Positions 10,345 through 18,500 of a DNA stretch of 64,000 bases are shown here, one piece after another. Source of the DNA: Ensifer sp. WSM1721. Lineage in GTDB: Bacteria > Pseudomonadota > Alphaproteobacteria > Rhizobiales > Rhizobiaceae. The notes below the pieces were generated by a model. The model saw only the letters and a program-made list of their open reading frames with translations, was not told where the DNA came from and did no database searches. Position numbers and translations under genes: made by a program. Location: positions 186,001-250,000 of the forward strand of contig NZ_CP165784.1 in assembly GCF_000513895.2 (NCBI RefSeq), written 5' to 3'. Every line of letters begins with the position of its first letter. The stretch's first letter is position 1.

Positions 10345-10812
10345 TCAATCCAGACCAAGCCGCTTGCGAAGTTCGGCGTTTTCGGCACGCAGTTTGTCCG
10401 CGAGCTTCGTGCGCAGCCGCATGTTTTCCTCCTCGAGTGCGACCAGATCCGCCAGCGTGTCAACGCCGGCGCTTGCTTCGGCTTTGGCGACTGGCTCCTC
10501 CGCCGCGCCGGCAGCACGTTTCCACTGGTAATAAGTCTGCTCGGAAATGCCGGCTTCCTTGATCGCCGCCTTCAGAGTTTCGCCCGCTGACGCGCGGACC
10601 TCGATTTGCGAGAGCTTTTCGGCCCGTTCGGTATCGGAATAGCGGTGCGGTTTTGCATTGCCGGAAACGGGCTCCGCCTTCTTAGCCTTCGTTCGCGGAG
10701 TCCTGCTCTTCCCGTTCGCCGATGACGCCCGCTTGGCTGGCGCAGGTGCGGTTCCATCGGTTTCGGTCACGGTCAAAGGCTGGGGCTGTTCGAGGTTTTC
10801 TTCGTCCGCCAT
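10345..10812 (-). CDS. SyrB-like regulator
   Basis: A 155-aa protein. The Ala/Pro/Lys-rich N-terminus (1-50) is followed by a helix-turn-helix-like segment of transposase-8 type (HRYSDTERAEKLSQIE ... AIKEAGISEQTYYQWKR, about 55-100). The C-terminal coiled coil ends KLRAENAELRKRLGLD. This is the build of SyrB, known in S. meliloti as a 151-aa repressor acting on syrM. A paralogue with the same last 16 residues lies at 61883. ATG 10812 follows a purine-rich stretch. The target in this plasmid is unknown; the coiled-coil protein downstream is a likely partner. Confidence 0.8.
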   Translation of the reverse strand: MADEENLEQPQPLTVTETDGTAPAPAKRASSANGKSRTPRTKAKKAEPVSGNAKPHRYSDTERAEKLSQIEVRASAGETLKAAIKEAGISEQTYYQWKRAAGAAEEPVAKAEASAGVDTLADLVALEEENMRLRTKLADKLRAENAELRKRLGLD

Positions 10813-11015
10813 GGTAAGCTCCCGGTTGGAGACTTCTTTTCAATCGGTTGAAGCGGCGAGTCAACAGGATGTGCTCGGAATTCCGCATGAACGTTTCCCA
10901 AGCTCCGCCAACGGCGTGCCGCTATTCGCCGAGGGGGCGCGGGTCCTCCGGACCGGTGTTGCCGCTATCTTGGACGACGGCCAGTCTGGGGCCCGATGTG
11001 TCCGCAAATCAATCC

Positions 11016-12122
11016 TCACGGCCGCGAAACCAGATCGATCATGACCGGCCAATGATCGGAAACGCCGCTGCCGCTTGCGGCATCGAAACGCCTGGGCGAC
11101 ACGTAGCCCTGACTATTGGTCTCAATCTGCTCGCCCGTTCCGACTAAGGTCCGGAAGGCGCCAAGGTTGGCGAACCAGCCGGACGTTGAAGGCTGTTCGG
11201 CAAGCATGTTTTCCGAAACGAGGAAGAAATCGAGATAGGACCAGGTGAACCACGTGCCGAAACTGCGGTCCGTATGCTTGTTGCTTCCCGGCTCCTCGCA
11301 GCCAGCGCGCACGGCGGGCGGCACACCCCATTTTCCATGCCTCACGATGCGCTCGAACAGCGCGCCTTGGGTTTCGCTGCAGTTGAAGTTGAAGTCGCCG
11401 CCGGCAATCGCAAGCGCATCGGCGGGAAGAAGCGCGCGAATCCGATTGAGCTCGGCAGCGGCGCGCTGGCGGCAGATCAGCGGATTGCTTCCGGACGGGA
11501 AGTGAACGCCGAAGACGTGCAGCACCTTGCCGTCCGGCAACGCAAGCGGCGCTTCGATGATGTCGCGCGTTCCGCCACACAGCTCCTTGTCGTTGCCGAA
11601 ATCGATCGGATGCGCCGTCGCCGGGGCGGAAAGGGCAAAGCGGCTGAGGATCGCAACGTCGATGCCGCGATCGTCGGTGACCGACGTCGTGTCGAGTTGC
11701 ACGATCGTGTCGTAGCGGCGATCCTCAGGCAGCGCCGCGTTGAGGCGTTGGACGATCGCCAGATTTTCCGTTTCCGGCATGATGAGAATATCCGGCGTCG
11801 GGCTGGCCGCTGTCAGTACCGCCGCGAGAGCGTTCAACTTCGTCGTCAACACCGCCTCGCTCCAGTCGAGCGAGATGCACTGCCTGATATAGAAATCGCT
11901 GTCGTTGTTGGCGCGGCACTTCGCCTCGTGATCGGGGCTTGCCCGCTTGACCGCCAGAGGCAGGTAGGTGTCGTCGCCGCCATTGGCCGCATCGTCCTCA
12001 GTGTCAAAGAGGTTCTCGGCATTGAAGGCCATGACACTCACGCGATGGAAATCCTGCGCGGCGGCCATCGTGATGCCACCGGAAAGGATCGCAGTCGCAA
12101 GCAGAAAAGTCCTCACCATCAA
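11016..12122 (-). CDS. Secreted endonuclease/exonuclease/phosphatase-family protein
   Basis: A 368-aa protein with an N-terminal signal peptide (MMVRTFLLATAILSGGITMA, cleavage near 23), so periplasmic or secreted. It shows the EEP-fold catalytic motifs: NAEN near 35, MPETEN near 116 (metal-binding Glu), DDRGIDVAILSRF near 150, GGDFNFN near 240 and SDHWPV near the C-terminus. The family hydrolyses phosphodiester or phosphomonoester bonds in nucleic acids, inositol phosphates or lipids, and the substrate cannot be told from sequence. Cys residues are frequent, which fits disulfides in an exported protein. It is monocistronic, flanked by oppositely oriented genes. Confidence 0.88.
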   Translation of the reverse strand: MMVRTFLLATAILSGGITMAAAQDFHRVSVMAFNAENLFDTEDDAANGGDDTYLPLAVKRASPDHEAKCRANNDSDFYIRQCISLDWSEAVLTTKLNALAAVLTAASPTPDILIMPETENLAIVQRLNAALPEDRRYDTIVQLDTTSVTDDRGIDVAILSRFALSAPATAHPIDFGNDKELCGGTRDIIEAPLALPDGKVLHVFGVHFPSGSNPLICRQRAAAELNRIRALLPADALAIAGGDFNFNCSETQGALFERIVRHGKWGVPPAVRAGCEEPGSNKHTDRSFGTWFTWSYLDFFLVSENMLAEQPSTSGWFANLGAFRTLVGTGEQIETNSQGYVSPRRFDAASGSGVSDHWPVMIDLVSRP

Positions 12123-12305
12123 AACACCCCCGCAGCCGTGGCAAAGCTTGTAACGCTACTTATGGTACAGGGCAATGTCGCGTTGATGACGCAAAGGTTG
12201 GGCGTTACCTCCCGCACCGGACTGCCGGCGACGCTGAAGCCAGTCTCATCCTTCGGGCGGCCATCCCTGACGCGGTCTGACGGGTCGCCACGGAAGGACG
12301 CGCGG

Positions 12306-12595
12306 ATGTTCGCCATCCTGAGAACATGGTTTGAGCGCCGCCGCGACATTTGCCAGCGATGGCACGCCGATGCCCGGCGCCTCGTCGCGATCGATGAGCC
12401 CGGCGCCTATTACGCGGCGCAACGCTTGGCCGCTCGCACACACACGGGGCACCCGGAGAGTCCGTTCATTGGGCCAATGTCGCCGCGGAGGTCGCCCGGA
12501 TCAGCCCGCGGGCGGAGATGGATTTCGCGACGGTCGTGGCGATCGCCGACGAGGAGCTCCAGCGGGGCGGCAGCACGAAGAAAGATCGCGCCTGA
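12306..12595 (+). pseudogene. Conserved plasmid hypothetical protein, frameshifted
   Basis: Starts at ATG 12306 with MFAILRTWFERRRDICQRW and reads well for about 45 codons (to LAARTHTG). A different frame then continues in character (VHWANVAAEVARISPRAE, ATVVAIADEELQRG) to TGA at 12593. The switch equals the loss of one base and falls in or just after a CA-dinucleotide run (12437-12445), a natural slippage site. A merged product would be about 96 aa. Either it is a pseudogene, a sequencing error, or slippage keeps it active; the sequence alone cannot decide. Confidence 0.6.
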
Positions 12596-12882
12596 CCTCT
12601 CGGCTGCGGGCCAGGGTTCATCGGGACCCGGAACAAGAGCGTAGATCCTCACGACGGTTCATTCGGCCGAAGGGAACTCCATCAGAAAGCAGTCCAATCC
12701 CGCTCTCTTGTGATGGCGTCCTGGTCCGGTTCCGGATCTTCCACGATCAACCCTCAGGGGGTCGGCTACGCGAAGCGTGCCGCCGCTTTCGGCTGACGCC
12801 TTCGCGGTGATCGCGACCGGGCCCCGGCCCTTCTTGGGACCCATCGAGCGGGATCGGCCCGCTTCCGAAGATGGAGCCTTCA

Positions 12883-13062
12883 ATGTCTGATCTCGTCGTC
12901 GCGCAGAACCACGCTTTCCAGCTCGCCCGCACCCTGATGGTCCCCGTCACGCTGTTTCGCTCCGGCGATGAGTTCGGCGTCCTCCCGTCGGACGAACTCG
13001 CAGACGGCGAAGTCGAGACGGTCGCCGAATACGATCCCTTCCAGTTCGGGCCGGCTCATTGA
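12883..13062 (+). CDS. Small conserved plasmid protein
   Basis: A 59-aa acidic protein (MSDLVVAQNHAFQLARTLMV ... DGEVETVAEYD) without motifs of known function. ATG 12883 is preferred over ATG 12871 because GGAG sits seven bases upstream. It lies in the run of plus-strand maintenance genes, about 220 bases before the TOPRIM gene, and the tra-box-like site lies between them. Proteins of this type recur beside such genes on rhizobial plasmids, as I recall the family. The role is unknown. Confidence 0.6.
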   Translation: MSDLVVAQNHAFQLARTLMVPVTLFRSGDEFGVLPSDELADGEVETVAEYDPFQFGPAH

Positions 13063-13150
13063 GCCGGCCTCGTCCTTGCCGGAGATGCCGCTTGCGAGCG
13101 GCAGGCGGCAAGGGAAGCTTTGCCGCGGCTGGCACCGGACGGCTGGCGCC

Positions 13151-13168
13151 AGGTGCAGATTTGCACAT
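13151..13168 (+). promoter_or_regulatory. Tra-box-like TraR site
   Basis: AGGTGCAGATTTGCACAT is an 18-bp near-dyad with GTGCA and TGCAC separated by four bases, very close to the Ti-plasmid tra box (ATGTGCAGATCTGCACAT). It sits 116 bp before the TOPRIM gene start, a distance suited to a TraR-activated promoter with a short leader. TraR itself is encoded at 44662. Binding is inferred. Confidence 0.65.
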
Positions 13169-13283
13169 TGCCATCCGCGCCCTTGCCCCCTTTGCTCTTC
13201 GCGGCGTGCCGCGCGATGGGCCCGCACGATGCGGGAAGGAAACCTGAAGAGAGGACGGGCGCCTGCGGCGCGCGAAGAGAGGA

Positions 13284-14216
13284 ATGGAACAGGACGAACT
13301 GGATGATCTGCGCGGGCGGGTGCCCTGCGCGGCAGCGCTGGAAGAGGCGGGATATGCCATGGACGTCAAGGAGAGCACGCGGCGGGCGGTCAAGTACCGG
13401 CGCGGCGCCGAGATCGTCATCGTGATCCATGAAGGCAGGGGCTGGTTCGACCCGCTCTCCGACGCCAAGGGCGACGTATTCTCGCTGGTGGCCCATCTCA
13501 ACGGCGTGGGCTTCGTGGAGGCAAAGAGAAAAGTTTCGCGCCTCGTCGGCTACGAGCCGCGCGGGCCGGTCTTCGATCGGCGGTCGCAGTCGAACCCGTC
13601 CGCCCCTGACATCGGCGGGCGCTGGAGCGCGCGCGCCAAGCCGTGGGCATCCTCCGCAACCTGGCGCTACTTGCGCGACGAGCGCTTCCTTCCGGACGCC
13701 GTTATTCGCGCCGCGAGAGGTCAGGACCTGTTGCGCGAAGGCCCCCGCGGTAGCATGTGGGCGGCGCATGTCGATGACCGGGCTTTCGTCTGCGGCTGGG
13801 AAGAGCGTGGTCCGGACTGGCGCGGTTTTGCCACCGGTGGATCCAAGGTGCTGTTCAGGCTCGGTGCGGAGGAGGCTTTGCGACTCTGTATCACCGAGGC
13901 GGCGATCGATGCCATGAGCCTTGCCGCCCTCGAGGGCTTGCGCCAAGGCAGCCTTTATCTGAGCACCGGCGGGGGCTGGTCGCCGGCAACCGTGGCGGCG
14001 ATAAGGGCGCTCGCCGCGCGCCCCGGCGCGCAGCTCGTCGCCGCCACCGATGCCAATGTTCAGGGCGAGGTCTTCGCGGGCCGTTTGCGGGAGATCGCCA
14101 AGCAGGCGGGCTGCGCCTGGTTCCGGCTGAAGCCGGCAGCCGAGGATTGGAACGATACGCTGCGGGCGAAGATGAAAGAAGAGAAGGAGGAAAGGGAGAA
14201 GAGGCGGGCAAGATGA
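13284..14216 (+). CDS. DUF3991/TOPRIM-domain protein (primase-like)
   Basis: A 310-aa protein. The N-terminal half (about 1-100, with RRAVKYRRGAEIVIVIHEG and GDVFSLVAHLNG) resembles the zinc-finger-like/DUF3991 part of plasmid primase-type proteins. The C-terminal half is a TOPRIM fold: conserved Glu in CITEAAIDA (about 203) and the acidic loop AATDANVQGE (about 253), where the usual DxD reads D-A-N. TOPRIM proteins of this group are thought to act in primer synthesis or nicking during plasmid establishment; the activity here is inferred. The C-terminus is a charged tail. The start ATG 13284 follows GAGAGGA. A TraR-box-like site lies upstream. Confidence 0.82.
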   Translation: MEQDELDDLRGRVPCAAALEEAGYAMDVKESTRRAVKYRRGAEIVIVIHEGRGWFDPLSDAKGDVFSLVAHLNGVGFVEAKRKVSRLVGYEPRGPVFDRRSQSNPSAPDIGGRWSARAKPWASSATWRYLRDERFLPDAVIRAARGQDLLREGPRGSMWAAHVDDRAFVCGWEERGPDWRGFATGGSKVLFRLGAEEALRLCITEAAIDAMSLAALEGLRQGSLYLSTGGGWSPATVAAIRALAARPGAQLVAATDANVQGEVFAGRLREIAKQAGCAWFRLKPAAEDWNDTLRAKMKEEKEEREKRRAR

Positions 14217-14395
14217 GGCCTGCCGCATGCCCGCCGGCCGCGTCAAGGATGAAGCTTCGCCCGGCCGACGCCGGCCCTTGACTCGGGCCGTCGGAGAGGC
14301 GGCTTGGGGGGAAGGGTCCAGAAGGGCTGAAGAGAAGATGGCGACCGCGAGGATCCGCCGCGCTTCGGCCCGGACGAGGCTGAAGGAGCCCGCTG

Positions 14396-14997
14396 ATGAC
14401 CCTTTCTTCCATTCGCAAAGTCTATCAGGGCGTCGCCGACCGCCGGCAGATGTTCCGCATGTTCGACCGCCACGCGCAACGCCCGAACCGGTGTGAGGGC
14501 GACGACAGCGCGCTCTACCGCGGGGAATGGTTCGAAACAGACCGGCTATCCCACGACTACATGTTCGAGATCCTGCCGCCGCTCTTCATGCGCGGCGAGA
14601 TGTTCGCCATGCGCGAATTCCTGACCGGTTCGATCACCAGCGTTTTCTTTGCGCTTCGGATCGACGGTCGTATCCGGTACTCCACGGTTATTGCGACCTC
14701 GCCGACAAGGACTCGCCAAAGCGCATGCGCGATACGATCGTCGAGCGCGAAACCCGTCCCGTCCGGGCGATGACGCGCGAAGAGCGTCTCGAGCACATCT
14801 GGTCGAGCACCCATGACGATTATCGCGGCTATGCCGGCGCGCGGTGGCCCGAACGCATGCGCGGTCAGCGCACGGTCATGCTCTATGGCGGTGCGGAGGG
14901 CACGTTCCTGAAGCTCCTCGAGCAACTCACGGCGGCGGAGATCGCGGCCAAGCTGCCGGTGCATCTGCGCTCCCTACCGGACAGTGTGGCGGCGTGA
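14396..14997 (+). pseudogene. DUF1419 protein, frameshifted
   Basis: Good start (AAGGAGC then ATG 14396) and about 95 codons of DUF1419-like sequence (IRKVYQGVADRRQMFRMFDR, EWFETDRLSHDYMFEILPPL). At about 14681 the frame must change to continue with GYCDLADKDSPKRMRDTIVE and on to TGA at 14995. The break is explained by one missing T (tactccac for tacttccac). The restored protein would be about 200 aa, normal for the family. Function of DUF1419 is unknown; it travels with the methylase-helicase and DUF3085 genes on rhizobial plasmids. It may be a pseudogene or a base-calling error. Confidence 0.72.
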
Positions 14998-15008
14998 GGG
15001 AGGGCGGC

Positions 15009-15405
15009 ATGTTCACCTTCTCCATCGCCGACCTTCGCGCCGTCTGGAACGGGGTCGTGCCGACGCGGCCACAAACGGCGGCTTTCGCGTTCCCTATCAG
15101 GGATCTCTCCCGAAACCGAGGTCCGAGCCGGCCTGTGGCTGGTCGGCGACGAGGGCGTGTACATCCTCTCCAACGGAAAGCTCGCCGAGGGACAACGTCC
15201 GCTCATCGTGCATGCCGAAGAGTGCGATCCGAAGACCAATCCGGATTACTGGCACTACAAGCGGCGGCATTTCGGGGGCGATGACGGGGTCGAATTCATC
15301 GCCACCGTCGAGCTGGACAGGCTATTCGCCGCATCCCCCGGCGCCACGCATCTGAGGGTCGTCATGGACGACACCTCGATGTCGCTCAACCTGATCGGCC
15401 GCTGA
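15009..15405 (+). pseudogene. DUF3085 protein, two frameshifts
   Basis: Begins MFTFSIADLRAVWN at 15009, continues in a second frame (DAATNGGFRVPYQGSLP) and then a third (GLWLVGDEGVYILSNGKLAE) to the stop at 15403. Together the three pieces make a DUF3085-like protein of about 132 aa. Both steps fit single-base deletions, near 15058 and near 15110. It follows the DUF1419 gene by 11 bases, so the two probably formed an operon. Function is unknown. Two independent breaks argue for real decay unless this stretch is poorly sequenced. Confidence 0.7.
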
Positions 15406-15506
15406 CCATCCACACGGCAGCACATCCCCATCCCGCGACCGTTCCGCCCACCGCCGTCCCGGCGGTAGCGACGGCGCGCGCCTTCAAGCACAGGAGAAAT
15501 CTCAAA

Positions 15507-18500
15507 ATGGCGCATGACGATCCCTTCACTCTCGATCTGTTCGGCAGCAGCGCGCTGTCGTCGGGCTTCAGTCTCGGTGTCACCGCCTTCGGCGGATTTG
15601 CGCCCGGGGCCGCCCACGGATCTGACAATGACGATGATCCCGATCCCGCACCGCCGGCGCCCGCGCCGGCGATGCCGCTTGCATCCCCTCGAAAGAATGC
15701 CGTCCGCGGCGAGGGCATTCGCGCCAACTTCTATCTCGATGCCGGGAACCGCGGCCTTCCCGCGTCGTGGAAGGAGCGGGCAAAGACGAATGTCGCGGCG
15801 ATCCTGCTTGCCGGTGAGATCGAAAAACAGGACCGGGCCGCCACGAGAGAAGAGCAAGCGAAGCTTGTCCGCTTCACCGGCTTCGGCGCCGGCGAACTGG
15901 CCAACGGCATGTTCCGCCGGCCGGGCGAGCTCGATTTCCGGGCGGAGTGGGATGATCTCGGATCATCATTGGAAAGCGCCGTTTCCGAGAGCGACTACGC
16001 CAGCCTCGCGCGCTGCACCCAGTACGCCCATTTCACGCCGGAATTCATCATCCGGGCGATCTGGGCGGGATTGTTGCGCTTAGGCTGGCGCGGCGGCCGC
16101 ATACTGGAGCCGGGCATCGGCACGGGGCTGTTTGCGGCGCTGATGCCGGAAGCGTATCGCAACAACGCTCACGTCACCGGCGTCGAACTCGATCCGGTGA
16201 CGGCGCGGATCGTGCGGCTGCTGCAGCCGAAGACGCGGATCATCGAGGGGGATTTCGCGCGTACCGAGCTTGCGCCGATTTACGATCTCGCCATCGGCAA
16301 TCCGCCCTTCTCCGATCGGACTGTCCGCTCTGACCGGAACTATCGGTCGCTGGGTTTGCGGCTGCACGACTATTTTATCGCCCGTTCGGTCGACCTCCTG
16401 AAACCCGGCGCGCTCGCCGCTTTCGTCACCAGCTCCGGCACGATGGACAAGGTGGATGCGACAGCGCGCAAGCACATCGCCAAAACCGCCGATCTGATCG
16501 CCGCGATCCGCTTGCCGGAAGGCAGTTTCCGCCGCGATGCCGGCACGGACGTCGTGGTCGACCTCCTGTTCTTCCGCAAGCGCAAGGCCGGAGAACCTGA
16601 GGGTGACTCGTCATGGCTCGACCTCGAGGAAGTGCGGGGGATAACCGAGGACGAGGGCGCGATCCGCGTAAACCGCTGGTTCGCGCGCCATCCGGATTTC
16701 GTGCTCGGCGACCACGCCCTCACGTCGGGCCCGTTCGGCGAGACCAACACCTGCCGCCCACGTGCCGGCGTCGATCTCGAAACTGCACTAAAGGCCGCCA
16801 TCTCTCTCCTTCCGGAAGACCTTTACGACGGCGAGCCGGCCGAAATCGACATCGACCTTGAGGACGACCTTAGCGAACTCGCCGATCTTCGCCCCGCATC
16901 CGAAAAGGTCCGCGAAGGCAGCTTCTTCATCGACGCCAGGCATGGTCTCATGCAGATGGTCGACGGCGCCACGGTTGAGGTCAAGGCGCGCAAGGGACGC
17001 AGCGCCGACGGGTTGCCGGAAAAGCACGTGCGCATCATCCGCAAGCTGATCCCGATCCGCGATGCGGTGCGCGACGTGCTGAAGGCCCAGGAACTCGACC
17101 GGCCCTGGAAGGAGGCGCAAGTGCGCCTGCGTATCGCCTGGTCGAGCTTCGTGCGCGATTTCGGGCCGATCAACCACACCAAGGTCTCGATCGCGGAAGA
17201 CCCGGAGACCGGCGAGGTGCGCGAAACCCATCGCCGCCCCAATCTCCAGCCGTTTCTCGACGACCCCGATTGCTGGCTCGTCGCCTCGACCGAAGACTAC
17301 GATCTGGAAACCGATACCGCGAAACCCGGCCCGATCCTTTCCGAGCGCGTTATCGCGCCGCCGGCGCCGCCGGTCATCACCTCCGCCGCCGACGCGCTCG
17401 CCGTGGTGCTCAACGAGCGTGGCCATGTGGATCTCGATCACATCGCCGAGCTCGTCCATCGCGACGTCGATGCGGTGATCGGAGAACTGGGCCAGGCGAT
17501 TTTCCAGAACCCAGCCGACGGCGCCTGGCAGACGGCGGACGCCTATCTCTCCGGCCATGTCCGCGACAAGCTGAAGGTGGCCGAGGCGGCGGCCGCGCTC
17601 GACCCCGCCTACGAGCGCAATGTCGGGGCGCTGACCGAGGTGCAGCCCGCCGATCTCCGCCCCTCGGAAATCACCGCGCGTCTCGGCAGCCCGTGGATCC
17701 CCGCGTCCGACGTGGCAGCCTTCGTCAAGGAGACGATGGGTGCCGAAATCCGCATCCATCACATGCCGGAGCTTGCCTCATGGACGGTGGAGGCACGGCA
17801 GCTCGGCTATATGGCGGCCGGCTCGTCGGAATGGGGCACCGATCGCCGGCACGCCGGCGAACTCATCGCCGACGCGTTGAACAGCCGCGTGCCTCAGATC
17901 TTCGACACGGTGAGGGACGGCGATAGTGAACGCCGGGTTCTCAATGTCGTCGATACCGAAGCGGCGAAGGAGAAGCTCACCAAGATCAAGACCGCCTTCC
18001 AGACCTGGGTCTGGTCCGATCCCGACCGCACCGACCGGTTGGCAAGAGTCTATAACGACCGCTTCAACAATATCGCCCCGCGCAAATTCGACGGCGCGCA
18101 TCTGAAGCTGCCGGGCGCCTCCACAGCCTTCACCCTCTACCCGCACCAGAAACGCGGCATCTGGCGCATCATCGCTTCGGGATCCACCTATCTCGCCCAT
18201 GCCGTCGGCGCCGGCAAGACGATGACGATGGCAGCCGCCATCATGGAGCAGCGCCGGCTCGGGCTGATCGCCAAGGCGATGCTGGTGGTCCCCGGTCATT
18301 GCCTGGCGCAGGCTGCCCGCGAATTCCTCGCGCTCTATCCGAATGCCCGGATCCTGGTTGCCGACGAGACCAATTTTTCGAAGGACAAGCGCCGGCGGTT
18401 CCTGTCGCGGGCGGCGACTGCCACCTGGGATGCGATCATCATCACGCACTCGGCCTTTCGCTTCATCGGAATTCCCTCCGTCTTCGAGCAACAGATGATC

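Noticed and set aside
11274..12644. 456-codon plus-strand open frame
   Set aside because: Mostly antisense to the EEP-family gene, whose catalytic motifs and signal peptide are clear. Only its last part (from 12306) is the frameshifted small gene.
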